From positions 29,964 through 93,963 of the forward strand of contig JALUXP010000023.1 of NCBI GenBank assembly GCA_027013295.1: a stretch of 64,000 nt of DNA, given 5' to 3'. Origin of the DNA: Sulfurimonas sp. (GTDB taxonomy: Bacteria; Campylobacterota; Campylobacteria; Campylobacterales; Sulfurimonadaceae). A program made the translations under genes and the position numbers. Numbering within the stretch: the first letter of the stretch is position 1; every line of letters begins with the position of its first letter. A model generated the notes under the pieces. The model was not told where the DNA came from, searched no databases, and worked only from the letters and a program-made list of their open reading frames with translations. Shown piece after piece: positions 52,952 to 62,051 of the stretch.

Positions 52952-53740
52952 ATGAACAGTAATGCAGTGATAGCTAAAAAGAGATTTGGACAAAATTTCT
53001 TAAAAGATGTAAGTGTATTGCATAGGATCATCCAATCGATGCCCAATAACAACAACAAAGTTGTAGAAATTGGACCTGGTTTAGGTGATTTAACTAAATA
53101 TTTAGTAGATGTCAAAAGTGTAGAAGCTTTTGAGGTCGATACCGAATTATGTAAAATATTGCAAGATAAGTTTAAAGACGAGATCAACACCAAACAATTC
53201 CAGCTTCATTGCGGGGATGTGCTCAATGTTTGGCAGACTAGCTCAGATGAATGTTTGATAAAAGAAAGTTATGATTTGGTGGCAAACCTACCATATTATA
53301 TAGCTACAAACATCATTTTAAAAGCACTCGCTGATCCAATGTGTAAAAACATACTTGTGATGACTCAGTTAGAAGTTGCAGAAAAGTTTTGTGCGTCAGC
53401 AGGGGAGAAAGTATTTGGTTCTTTGGGTATTATAACCCAAAGTGTAGGAACAGCACGCATTATAGTGAAAGTTCCCCCAACTGCTTTTGAACCACCGCCA
53501 AAGATTAACTCTGCAGTTTTCTTAATACAAAAAGATAAAAATAGAAGAGACAAAGAGTTCGAGGATATGCTTAGAATTGCATTTACACAACCTCGAAAAA
53601 CTTTGCTTAAGAATTTATCTTCAAAGTATGACAAAACTGAACTTCTTCATATTTTTGAAGAATTAAATTTTACATTGACGATTCGTCCTCACCAAGTTTC
53701 TACCTCAGACTATCACCACCTATATAAAAAAATAATATAA
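52952..53740 (+). CDS. rsmA: 16S rRNA dimethyladenosine transferase (KsgA)
   Basis: A 262-aa SAM-dependent methyltransferase. The N-terminal KKRFGQNFL is the KsgA hallmark; motif I is VVEIGPGLGDLT, motif IV NLPYYIAT, and the C-terminal segment contains PPTAFEPPPKINSAV and FTQPRKTLLKNL. It dimethylates two adjacent adenines of helix 45 in 16S rRNA during late assembly. rnj starts 12 bp after its stop, so the two form a probable operon, as elsewhere in this phylum. Confidence 0.96.
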   Translation: MNSNAVIAKKRFGQNFLKDVSVLHRIIQSMPNNNNKVVEIGPGLGDLTKYLVDVKSVEAFEVDTELCKILQDKFKDEINTKQFQLHCGDVLNVWQTSSDECLIKESYDLVANLPYYIATNIILKALADPMCKNILVMTQLEVAEKFCASAGEKVFGSLGIITQSVGTARIIVKVPPTAFEPPPKINSAVFLIQKDKNRRDKEFEDMLRIAFTQPRKTLLKNLSSKYDKTELLHIFEELNFTLTIRPHQVSTSDYHHLYKKII

Positions 53741-53752
53741 GGTGTATACACA

Positions 53753-55723
53753 ATGCAAGACAATAAAAGTAACGCACAACCAAGCGTGAAGCCAGAAGTA
53801 GATGGTAATGTAAAAGAGGTGCCAAAAGATGGCAACCGTACTCCAAGCAAACCAAGAAGCAATAACCAAAATCGTAATAATCAAAACAAACCAAGAAATA
53901 ATAGTGCCTCAAAGCCAAACAATAACCAAAACCGAAACAAAAGTGGAGGAAGAGGGCGTCGTCGTCAAAGCACTCCTGTGGATGAAAATCTTAAAAAATA
54001 TGTAACTCTTAATCAAGAAGCACACAAGCAAAGACTGAACCCACATTTTAAACTTGATCTCAATTCAAAAGCAAAAATTCGTATCACTCCACTTGGTGGA
54101 CTTGGTGAGATTGGTGGAAATATCACTGTATTTGAAACAGAAAATGAAGCAATTTTAATCGATGTTGGAATGAGCTTTCCAGACGAAGATATGCATGGTG
54201 TCGATATCTTAGTCCCAGATTTTACTTATATTCGTGAGATAAAAGACAAGATTAAAGCAGTCATTATTACACATGCTCATGAAGATCACATTGGTGCAAT
54301 GCCGTATCTTTACAAAGAGATGCAATTCCCAATTTATGCTTCACCATTACCACTCGCAATGATTGGTAATAAGTTTGATGAGCATCACATTAAAGAGTTT
54401 AGAAAATACTTTAACCCAATCGTAAAGAGAGAGATCTATGAGATAGGTGAAGATTTTAAAATCGAGTGGATGCACATGACTCACTCTATCTTAGATTCAT
54501 CTTCACTTGCTATTACGACTGATGCAGGGACCATTATCCATACTGGTGATTTTAAAATCGATCATACTCCAGTGGATGGATATACAGCAGATATACATAG
54601 ATTAGCTTACTATGGAGACAAAGGTGTACTTTGCCTTTTGAGTGACTCTACAAACTCATATAACCCACTGCCAACTCCATCAGAGCTTAGTGTCGCACCA
54701 GCATTTGATAGAATTTTTAGTAAAGCAACTGGTCGTGTCATCCTTTCAACCTTTAGCTCAAATGTCCATCGTGTACAACAAGCTATCCAATACGGTGTAA
54801 AATATGGTCGTAAAGTATGTGTGATAGGGCGTTCAATGGAGCGTAATATTGAGATTGCTATGCAGTATGATTATGTAAAACTCAATAAAAATATCTTTAT
54901 TGAACCAGAACAGGTTGCCCATATGAGTGATCATGAAGTGCTTATCATAACAACAGGTTCTCAAGGGGAACCAAGTTCTGCGCTTTTTAGAATGAGTATT
55001 GGCGAGCACAGACACATTAAGATTAAACCAACAGATCTCATTGTGCTTTCTTCTCGTGCTATTCCTGGAAATGAGGGAAGTATCTCTGGTATGTTAAATC
55101 ACCTACAACGAGCAGGTGCTACTATAGCAAGAGACAAAGATATCCATGCTTCTGGCCACGCATCTATAGCAGAGCAAAAACTTATGCTTCGTTTGACTAA
55201 TCCTAAATTCTTTTTGCCTATCCATGGGGAATATAATCATGTAATGGCACATAAAGAGACTGGTATGATGTGTGGAGTTCCAGAAAGAAATATTCATATC
55301 ATGAATGATGGCGATACCATAGAAGTAGCTCCAAAATATATGAGAAAAGTCAAATCTGTGCGTACTGGTAAAACCTACATAGACAACCAAAATAATCACA
55401 AGATTGATGATGATGTTGTACTTGACCGTCAAAAATTAGCTTCTGATGGTGTAGTTATGATTGTCGCTCAGGTAGATAGACAACATACGAAAATGACCTC
55501 TAAGCCAAGAGTGACAACATTTGGTATTGTACCTGACAAGCAAGATAAGCAGTTTGCAAAAGAGATGGAAGATATCTTAGAGCAATTTCTCCTTCATATG
55601 AAAGGTGGACTACTCGACAATACAAGAGCTTTAGAAAATGATTTACGCCAAATAATCCGTAAACATATCTTTAGAAAAATGAAAAAATATCCACTCATCG
55701 TTCCAAATATAGTTGTTATGTGA
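53753..55723 (+). CDS. rnj: Ribonuclease J with a basic low-complexity N-terminus
   Basis: A 656-aa metallo-beta-lactamase/beta-CASP ribonuclease. The first ~85 residues are Asn-, Lys- and Arg-rich and poorly ordered, ending in a GGRGRRRQ box. Then follow GGLGEIGGN, the zinc motif THAHEDHIG (~172-180), HTGDFKIDH, the beta-CASP segment FSSNVHRVQQA and SGHAS, and the C-terminal domain. A similar N-terminal extension occurs in Helicobacter RNase J, where the enzyme works with the helicase RhpA as the main mRNA-degradation complex. The ending RKMKKYPLIVPNIVVM is complete. Confidence 0.95.
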   Translation: MQDNKSNAQPSVKPEVDGNVKEVPKDGNRTPSKPRSNNQNRNNQNKPRNNSASKPNNNQNRNKSGGRGRRRQSTPVDENLKKYVTLNQEAHKQRLNPHFKLDLNSKAKIRITPLGGLGEIGGNITVFETENEAILIDVGMSFPDEDMHGVDILVPDFTYIREIKDKIKAVIITHAHEDHIGAMPYLYKEMQFPIYASPLPLAMIGNKFDEHHIKEFRKYFNPIVKREIYEIGEDFKIEWMHMTHSILDSSSLAITTDAGTIIHTGDFKIDHTPVDGYTADIHRLAYYGDKGVLCLLSDSTNSYNPLPTPSELSVAPAFDRIFSKATGRVILSTFSSNVHRVQQAIQYGVKYGRKVCVIGRSMERNIEIAMQYDYVKLNKNIFIEPEQVAHMSDHEVLIITTGSQGEPSSALFRMSIGEHRHIKIKPTDLIVLSSRAIPGNEGSISGMLNHLQRAGATIARDKDIHASGHASIAEQKLMLRLTNPKFFLPIHGEYNHVMAHKETGMMCGVPERNIHIMNDGDTIEVAPKYMRKVKSVRTGKTYIDNQNNHKIDDDVVLDRQKLASDGVVMIVAQVDRQHTKMTSKPRVTTFGIVPDKQDKQFAKEMEDILEQFLLHMKGGLLDNTRALENDLRQIIRKHIFRKMKKYPLIVPNIVVM

Positions 55724-55734
55724 GAACCGTAAAG

Positions 55735-55758
55735 AAAATGACACCTGCGTGTCATTTT
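55735..55758. terminator. Bidirectional hairpin terminator between rnj and the convergent secreted-protein gene
   Basis: AAAATGACAC and GTGTCATTTT form a perfect 10-bp stem with loop CTGC, followed by a T (and preceded by As, which serve the other strand). A further GAACC/GGTTC pair (55724-55728/55761-55765) encloses it. It starts 11 bases after the rnj stop. Confidence 0.8.
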
Positions 55759-55790
55759 TAGGTTCCCAACCACAGCCATTGTCTGAAGGA

Positions 55791-57719
55791 CTAGAAAATA
55801 AAGTTTCCAGTTGCAAATGGTCCATGCCAAATATCATATCTACTCATCTCAAGTTCTAATTCATTTTGATTAATGGTACTGTCACTCTTAGGGTCTTGTC
55901 CTGTAGCGGTGTATGCACCTCGAACTCTGTATCCAGCAGTAAAAGAATAGCCAAGACCACGAGCTGATTTATATCTTTGTTGAAAGATATAGCCTAGTTC
56001 TAATTCTCCATTAAAAACTAAAGAACCTGTGTAGTTGATTTTTTTTCCTTTGCCTTGAGCAGAACTTAAGACAGCTTTTTTAGCTTCAGATGAGAGTTTA
56101 TAGTCAGCCCAGCCGATACCACCTAAAGCTTGGACATACCAGCGAGCTAAATTTACTTCATACCGCTTTGCATAAGAGATTTCATCATATCCAAAAACAA
56201 ATGAATAATAATTGATTTTAAAATTTTTATCCATTCCATGGACTACGATATTTTTTGAACTATCTGAAAAACCAATGGCAGATGGGGTAGTGTAATTGGT
56301 ATATTCTAATCCAGCATACATCCCTCTTTCACCCATCATATAAGCTCCATAAGTAACAAGCTCTGATGAAAATTCTTTAGTTTGTCCTCCTTGAGTGATA
56401 GCTGATCCCCCACCATTGTTATTTTCTACATAGGTAGCAACACCATTAATATTTCCCTTAAGCACTTTAAGTCTTAAAGCACTATTGTCAGAGATTAGAC
56501 CATCAAAATCAACTAGAAAGTTAAGCATTTTGCTTGATTTTGCGGCTAGTCCACCTATCTGTTTAGCTTCATTTTGTAGATAAGCAACAGAGAGATGCAC
56601 TGTATCAAAGCGACCTTCAAAGTAAAGTGATTTGTAGAGTGATCTACTAATATCGTATTTTACCTTGCCATAGACGATCTTCGAATCTTTTGCTGGATCA
56701 TCAATACTAGAAGAAGCATTCCAGTAAATTTGAGAAGCACCAACACCCACAAGGAGGTCAATAATACTCTCCTCCTCAAAGCCTTTTATGTGCTTTGGTA
56801 CTTCATCGCCAAGAGCAGCATACTCTTTAAATGTGATAACTAATTCTATATCAGTTCTATTGGTAGTATCTTTTGTACCTAGGTAAAATACATTTTTTTG
56901 TATATAGATGTCTGGATCAAAACCTACATTTCTCTCTGCTGAATTAAAGATCCAGCCTTTTTCAACTTTTTTATTTTTAAAGTTTACATGGGCACTAACA
57001 AGCCCTTTATTGTAAATATTTACATTTTTATATACAGCCATATAAACATTCTCTTCATCTTTTGGATAGACACTGATAACTCCATCTCTATCACCATGTT
57101 TTGAAAGAATAACATTAGTGCTAATCCATTGAGTAAGATTGGTTACTATGATTTCATCTGAGAGATCAAGGATAGCTGCTATAGCTATATCTCCTTGTGG
57201 ATTGTTAGCAATTGTCGCTTTGTCAATTGTCTCATTTTCGAGAATTGTTTCCCCATTTTTATAAACAGCATTGAGTCCAATCTGAATAATATCTCTGTCT
57301 TTTGTGATTAGAGATGGACCGGAAGCAAATAGACTTCTCTGTGGAAGATCATATTCTCTGTGTTTATGGTCGACTAAATAGTATTTAGTCTTTCTATCTT
57401 TTTTAGGTCCATAAGTATAGGAGTAGTAGAGATAAGCAACTTTATCATAACGACCCTTAGCGATGCTGCTAACACTATCTGATGAAGAGAAAGATCTAAT
57501 TACTTGTCCATCTTGATTTTCTATGACACTCCAACAATCACCCTTTTTAGGACATCTAATTCCAACTGAAACATTTGGAATTCCAATTTGATTAAAGTAG
57601 GCATTTCTGCTTATCTTTTGGTTAGAAATTTCCCCTAGCACAAACTCCTCTTTTTCTTGAACCACTTCCTTGGCAAACATACTTAACATAAAGATAGCTA
57701 GTAGTAAAACTATACGCAT
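55791..57719 (-). CDS. Large secreted protein of unknown family, probable outer-membrane barrel with N-terminal periplasmic domain
   Basis: A 642-aa protein with signal peptide MRIVLLLAIFMLSMFA. Residues ~25-310 show repeated strand patterns with GDCWSVIENQDG, IVTNLTQWIST and YKNVNIYNKG, reminiscent of a beta-propeller. Residues ~315-642 are made of long alternating amphipathic strands (SLYFEGRFDTVHLSVAYL, YSFVFGYDEISY, YSFTAGYRVRGAY) and the chain ends in GNFIF, with a C-terminal Phe as preferred by the BAM machinery. I do not recognise the family. It converges on rnj and shares the terminator. An outer-membrane or surface role is inferred only from topology. Confidence 0.7.
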   Translation of the reverse strand: MRIVLLLAIFMLSMFAKEVVQEKEEFVLGEISNQKISRNAYFNQIGIPNVSVGIRCPKKGDCWSVIENQDGQVIRSFSSSDSVSSIAKGRYDKVAYLYYSYTYGPKKDRKTKYYLVDHKHREYDLPQRSLFASGPSLITKDRDIIQIGLNAVYKNGETILENETIDKATIANNPQGDIAIAAILDLSDEIIVTNLTQWISTNVILSKHGDRDGVISVYPKDEENVYMAVYKNVNIYNKGLVSAHVNFKNKKVEKGWIFNSAERNVGFDPDIYIQKNVFYLGTKDTTNRTDIELVITFKEYAALGDEVPKHIKGFEEESIIDLLVGVGASQIYWNASSSIDDPAKDSKIVYGKVKYDISRSLYKSLYFEGRFDTVHLSVAYLQNEAKQIGGLAAKSSKMLNFLVDFDGLISDNSALRLKVLKGNINGVATYVENNNGGGSAITQGGQTKEFSSELVTYGAYMMGERGMYAGLEYTNYTTPSAIGFSDSSKNIVVHGMDKNFKINYYSFVFGYDEISYAKRYEVNLARWYVQALGGIGWADYKLSSEAKKAVLSSAQGKGKKINYTGSLVFNGELELGYIFQQRYKSARGLGYSFTAGYRVRGAYTATGQDPKSDSTINQNELELEMSRYDIWHGPFATGNFIF

Positions 57720-57816
57720 CTAATTCCTTTGATTAAAATTGAACGGATTATGCTATTTTTTATGTTAAAATTAGCTTTTATAATAAAAATATATTAAGCA
57801 TCCTATACTTTTATTG

Positions 57817-57822
57817 TATAAT
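57817..57822 (+). promoter_or_regulatory. Predicted -10 element for folE-fliI
   Basis: A TATAAT lies 28 bases before the TTG start of folE. No other promoter is visible before fliI. Confidence 0.5.
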
Positions 57823-57850
57823 TGCTACAATAATAAACAAAGGCTTTATC

Positions 57851-58435
57851 TTGTTTGATTCAAAAGAAAAAAAGTTTGAAAATGCAGTAAAAACTATGAT
57901 CACTTATGTAGGTGAGGACCCCAATCGTGAGGGTTTAGAAAAAACTCCCCAAAGAGTGAGAAAAGCGTATGAGTTCATGTATGGTGGGTATAAGCAAGAT
58001 CCAAAAGAGATTCTTTCATCGGCACTTTTTACATCTTCAAATGATGAGATGGTTCTCATCAAAGATATAGAATTTTATTCTACTTGTGAACATCATCTTC
58101 TCCCTATTATTGGGCGTGTGCATGTTGCGTATATCCCAGATGGAAAAGTGGTAGGACTTTCTAAAGTTCCGCGTGTTGTAGATATCTTTGCTCGTCGTAT
58201 GCAGATTCAAGAGCAACTCACTGAGCAGATAGCAGATGCCATAATGGAGACGATAGCTCCTAAGGGAGTGGCTGTTGTTGTTGTCGCTCGTCATATGTGT
58301 ATGGAGATGCGAGGGGTTGAGAAGATCAACTCTACAACAACCTCTTCAGCACTTCGAGGTTTGTTTAAAAAAGATGAAAAAACTCGTAGTGAATTTTTCT
58401 CACTTATTAATTCCCCATCAGGGTCGCGTTACTAA
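57851..58435 (+). CDS. folE: GTP cyclohydrolase I
   Basis: A 194-aa type I enzyme starting at TTG 57851 with AAAGG upstream. Zinc and active-site residues are visible in [22 protein letters not shown] and in [10 protein letters not shown] (zinc Cys and the adjacent Met). RVVDIFARR and the helix [12 protein letters not shown] are conserved. It makes 7,8-dihydroneopterin triphosphate, the first step of folate synthesis (and a source for queuosine-type precursors). fliI follows after 13 bp, an operon pairing without obvious functional link. Confidence 0.96.
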   Translation: MFDSKEKKFENAVKTMITYVGEDPNREGLEKTPQRVRKAYEFMYGGYKQDPKEILSSALFTSSNDEMVLIKDIEFYSTCEHHLLPIIGRVHVAYIPDGKVVGLSKVPRVVDIFARRMQIQEQLTEQIADAIMETIAPKGVAVVVVARHMCMEMRGVEKINSTTTSSALRGLFKKDEKTRSEFFSLINSPSGSRY

Positions 58436-58448
58436 GGTGAGGTACTAA

Positions 58449-59753
58449 ATGCCTCTCTCTTCACTTAAAAGTAAGATCTCATCACTGAACCACTCTATCC
58501 ATTTTGGTAAAGTTGTAAAGATAAATGCAACTGTTATTACCGCAGTAGGTCTCAATGTAAGCATTGGTGATATGGTAAAAATCATCTCAAATGAATCATC
58601 TCAAGAAACGGTTGGTATGGTTACAGAGATAGATGGCGATACTTTTTTCATCACCCCTTTTAGTTTTGTAGAGGGTTTTAGTGCGGGTGATAAAGTATAC
58701 ATAGATTCAAATGGTCTCAATATCCCTGTCAGTGATGCACTTATAGGTAGGGTGGTTGACCCTTTTATGCGTCCCATAGATGCTAAAGGGAGCATAAAAA
58801 GTACAAAATATGCCCCTATTATCAAGCCACCTATTGCTGCTATGAAACGAGGTATGATAGATGAAGTATTTGGTGTTGGTGTCAAGAGCATCGACGGACT
58901 TCTTACTTGTGGAAAAGGTCAAAAGCTTGGTATCTTTGCAGGAAGTGGAGTAGGAAAATCAACTTTGATGGGGATGATTGTGCGTGGTTCAGATGCCCCC
59001 ATAAAGGTCGTAGCACTCATCGGTGAGCGTGGGCGTGAAGTCCCAGAGTTCATAGAAAAAAACCTTGGTGGCAATCTTGAAAATACCGTCATCATTGTAG
59101 CAACCTCAGATGACTCACCCTTGATGCGTAAGTATGGAGCTTTTGCAGCTATGAGTGTTGCAGAACATTTTAAAGATCAAGGGCATGATGTCCTTTTCAT
59201 TATGGATTCGGTGACAAGGTTTGCTATGGCTCAACGCGAAATTGGTCTAGCACTTGGTGAACCACCAACCTCAAAAGGGTATCCACCATCTTCACTGACA
59301 CTCTTACCTCAGTTGATGGAACGAGCTGGAAAAGAGGAGGGTAAAGGCTCTATTACTGCATTTTTTACAGTATTGATTGAGGGTGATGATATGAGTGATC
59401 CAATCGCCGACCAATCCCGCTCTATCTTAGATGGGCATATTGTACTCTCTCGAGAACTGACCGACTTTGGTATCTACCCACCCATCCACATACTTAACTC
59501 TGCATCGAGGGTGATGAATGACATCATCACTGAAGAGCATCTTGGTGCTGTACTAAAATTTAGAAGGATGTACACCCTCCTAAAAGAAAATGAGATGCTC
59601 ATCCGTATAGGTGCATATACAAAAGGCACTGATCCAGAGCTAGATGAAGCGATGGAGAAAAAAGAGGCGATGGAGGAGTTTATGTCACAAAAGGCTGATA
59701 ACCAAACTTCGTATGAGGAAACTACAGCAAACCTAATTGCTATAGTAAGTTAA
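58449..59753 (+). CDS. fliI: Flagellar type III export ATPase
   Basis: A 434-aa F1-beta-like ATPase. Walker A is GSGVGKSTLM near residues 164-173; ALIGERGREVPEFIE is a FliI/InvC hallmark, Walker B is VLFIMDSVTRFA and further features are GEPPTSKGYPPS and DPIADQSRSILDGH. It powers or loads export of flagellar proteins at the basal body. The helical tail (EAMEKKEAMEEFMSQ) is complete. The rest of the flagellar genes are not in the window apart from fliW. Confidence 0.95.
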   Translation: MPLSSLKSKISSLNHSIHFGKVVKINATVITAVGLNVSIGDMVKIISNESSQETVGMVTEIDGDTFFITPFSFVEGFSAGDKVYIDSNGLNIPVSDALIGRVVDPFMRPIDAKGSIKSTKYAPIIKPPIAAMKRGMIDEVFGVGVKSIDGLLTCGKGQKLGIFAGSGVGKSTLMGMIVRGSDAPIKVVALIGERGREVPEFIEKNLGGNLENTVIIVATSDDSPLMRKYGAFAAMSVAEHFKDQGHDVLFIMDSVTRFAMAQREIGLALGEPPTSKGYPPSSLTLLPQLMERAGKEEGKGSITAFFTVLIEGDDMSDPIADQSRSILDGHIVLSRELTDFGIYPPIHILNSASRVMNDIITEEHLGAVLKFRRMYTLLKENEMLIRIGAYTKGTDPELDEAMEKKEAMEEFMSQKADNQTSYEETTANLIAIVS

Positions 59754-59876
59754 ACTCTTTTTTAGCTTGATTGTGATAATTTTTAGCTAAGGTGTTGTAA
59801 GATATAATCTCTTTAATCCAAATTATGCAATAGAAATTTCTAAAATTTGGGTTTAAATTAACGCTAAGGTTTTCTC

Positions 59877-60677
59877 GTGCAGATAGTCACAGAAGCACTA
59901 CTTCAACTAGGTCTTGATAAATCAAATACCATAAACGCCGAGCAGCTTGTTCTTTTAGGTCTTAAGGAGGGTGATGTAGAGAACTTCACAGCTCTCTCTC
60001 TTGGTAAAGAGCTCTCCGATGCTCGTGCAGAACTTTTTGTACTCCTTGCAAACATCAAAGCAAAAACTACTAGAAAAACAATAATCTCTAACTATAAAGA
60101 TTTACAAAAGTTTAGAGCAGGAGAGAGCTCTTTAGAAGATGAGACGATTCTAAGCCAAAAAGGTGATGTATGCATCTATTGTGATGGTGGATGTAACCCA
60201 AATCCAGGAAAGGCAGGGAGTGGAGTTGCTATCTATCGTGGGGAGAAACTCTCTGAACTTTGGTATGGTCTCTATGAGCCAATGGGTACAAATAACACTG
60301 CAGAATTAGGAGCGCTCTATGAGTCTCTTATGATTGCTAAACATGAAACAGAGTTAGGCAATAAAGTAGAGATAAAATGTGACTCAAAATACTCCATAGA
60401 CTGTATCCAAACTTGGGCTATCAACTGGGAGAAAAAGGGCTGGACAAAAAAGGGTGGCGAGATAAAAAATCTTGAGATTATCAAAAAAGCCTACTTTCTT
60501 TACAATGAAATAAGCGCAGAAGTAAACCTCTCCCATATAAAAGCTCATGCAGGATTTCAAGGTAATGAACTTGCAGATAGAATGACTATGTATGCTATAG
60601 ACAAGAAGAGCAAAGAGTTTGTGCGTTATCCTGAGCCTATCGATGTCATCAAACTACTAAAGATGCGAGTTGGATAA
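59877..60677 (+). CDS. rnhA: Ribonuclease HI with an N-terminal extension
   Basis: A 266-aa protein from GTG 59877. The RNase HI domain begins near residue 98: YCDGGCNPNPG holds the first catalytic Asp, NNTAELGALYESL the Glu, IKCDSKYSIDCI the second Asp and GNELADRMT the last Asp, with KAHAGFQ carrying the flexible-loop His. The ~95-residue helical N-terminus (GDVENFTALSLGKELSDARAELFVLLANIKAK) is not the known dsRNA/hybrid-binding domain of long RNases H and I do not recognise it. It degrades RNA in RNA-DNA hybrids. It overlaps the ClC channel gene by 8 bases. Confidence 0.9.
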   Translation: MQIVTEALLQLGLDKSNTINAEQLVLLGLKEGDVENFTALSLGKELSDARAELFVLLANIKAKTTRKTIISNYKDLQKFRAGESSLEDETILSQKGDVCIYCDGGCNPNPGKAGSGVAIYRGEKLSELWYGLYEPMGTNNTAELGALYESLMIAKHETELGNKVEIKCDSKYSIDCIQTWAINWEKKGWTKKGGEIKNLEIIKKAYFLYNEISAEVNLSHIKAHAGFQGNELADRMTMYAIDKKSKEFVRYPEPIDVIKLLKMRVG

Positions 60678-62010
60678 GAAGTTGAAAAAAAATAGATTTA
60701 AAAAATATGATTTCTTCTTGATTATGTTCTTATCCATAGTAGTAGGCATAAGTGTCGGTTTTATCGTTTCACTTTTTCATCTCTCAATCGATTGGGTTTT
60801 ACTCAATAAATCACATTTCATCGATACAACTTGGCCATGGAAAGAATATAGGTATATAGCATATATGTCAATAAGCTCACTTATGATTTTTGTTTCTGTT
60901 TATGTAGTGAAAAAATATGCTCCAGATACTGCAGGAAGTGGTATTCAGCACATTGAGGGTATTCTTGGAAATAAGTTGAGCATGAGGAGTATTCGAGTTA
61001 TCATTGTAAAGTTTTTTGGAGGCGTTCTCTCTCTTGGTGCAGGAATGACTATGGGCAGAGAAGGACCTTCTGTTCAGATTGGAGGGGCTTTAGGACACCT
61101 GATATCTAAAAAATTTCCAATAAATAAAGAAAATATAAATCTACTCATAGCAGCTGGTGCAGGAGCTGGTTTAGCTACAACTTTTAATGCACCTTTGGCT
61201 GGAATACTTTTTGTTTTTGAAGAGATGCATGATGGGATAAAATATAGTGATATCCCCATCAAAGCAATTACAACTACATCAGTAGTAAGCGTTATCACTC
61301 TGCATGCAATAGTTGGTAATAATATATCAATTCCAATAGAGACTTTAACCCCACCAAATCTCTACAATTTATGGATATTTATTGTCTTTGGTGCCTTTTT
61401 CGGTTTCTTGGGCTTTATTTTCAATAAGTATTTAGTAGATTTCTCAACAAAGATATCAGAGATAACTGGTTGGAAATTTAATCTTTTTATCATTGTGATA
61501 GGTGCTTTAATAGGTCTACTCTTTTATATCTATCCAAATAGTGTAGGAGGTGGTGATCGCGTTATTCATGCTGCACTAAATGGAGAGTTAGCGCTTAAGG
61601 CAGTAGTTATACTATTTATTCTTCGTTTTTTTACGACTATGATCTCTTACGGAACAGGTGCACCAGGTGGAATTTTTGCACCTATGCTTGCGTTGGGTAC
61701 ACTCTTTGGCATCTCTTTTGGGCTTGTCGTTCAGGACCTTATACCCTCCTTGCATGTAGAACTTTTAGTATTTGCTGTTGTTGGGATGAGTGCTCTCTTT
61801 AGTGCAACTGTTCGTGCCCCACTTACAGGGATTGTCCTTGTTGCTGAGATGACAAATAGTTTTAACCTCTTAATCCCCTTGCTAATCACCTCTTTAGTAG
61901 CTGTCACTACTGTTAATGCCTTGGGTGGAAGGGCTATCTATACTATACTGCTAGAAAAAGCATTAAAGATTTCTAAACTTGGAGATGTAAACGATAAGGG
62001 TGCAAGCTAA
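60670..62010 (+). CDS. ClC-family chloride channel or transporter
   Basis: A 446-aa integral membrane protein with about ten or more helices. Selectivity-filter motifs are visible: GSGIQHIEG (in place of the usual GSGIP), GREGPSVQIG near 127-136 carrying the gating Glu, and GAPGGIFAPMLALG. The gating Glu suggests H+/Cl- exchange, but exchange versus channel behaviour cannot be decided; fluoride-type ClC proteins lack this Glu and are thus unlikely. No C-terminal CBS domains are present. The TTG start at 60670 overlaps the end of rnhA. Confidence 0.92.
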   Translation: MDKKLKKNRFKKYDFFLIMFLSIVVGISVGFIVSLFHLSIDWVLLNKSHFIDTTWPWKEYRYIAYMSISSLMIFVSVYVVKKYAPDTAGSGIQHIEGILGNKLSMRSIRVIIVKFFGGVLSLGAGMTMGREGPSVQIGGALGHLISKKFPINKENINLLIAAGAGAGLATTFNAPLAGILFVFEEMHDGIKYSDIPIKAITTTSVVSVITLHAIVGNNISIPIETLTPPNLYNLWIFIVFGAFFGFLGFIFNKYLVDFSTKISEITGWKFNLFIIVIGALIGLLFYIYPNSVGGGDRVIHAALNGELALKAVVILFILRFFTTMISYGTGAPGGIFAPMLALGTLFGISFGLVVQDLIPSLHVELLVFAVVGMSALFSATVRAPLTGIVLVAEMTNSFNLLIPLLITSLVAVTTVNALGGRAIYTILLEKALKISKLGDVNDKGAS

Positions 62011-62051
62011 AAAATATGCCCTCTTACCTCTACCTCTTGCATAATTTGGGT

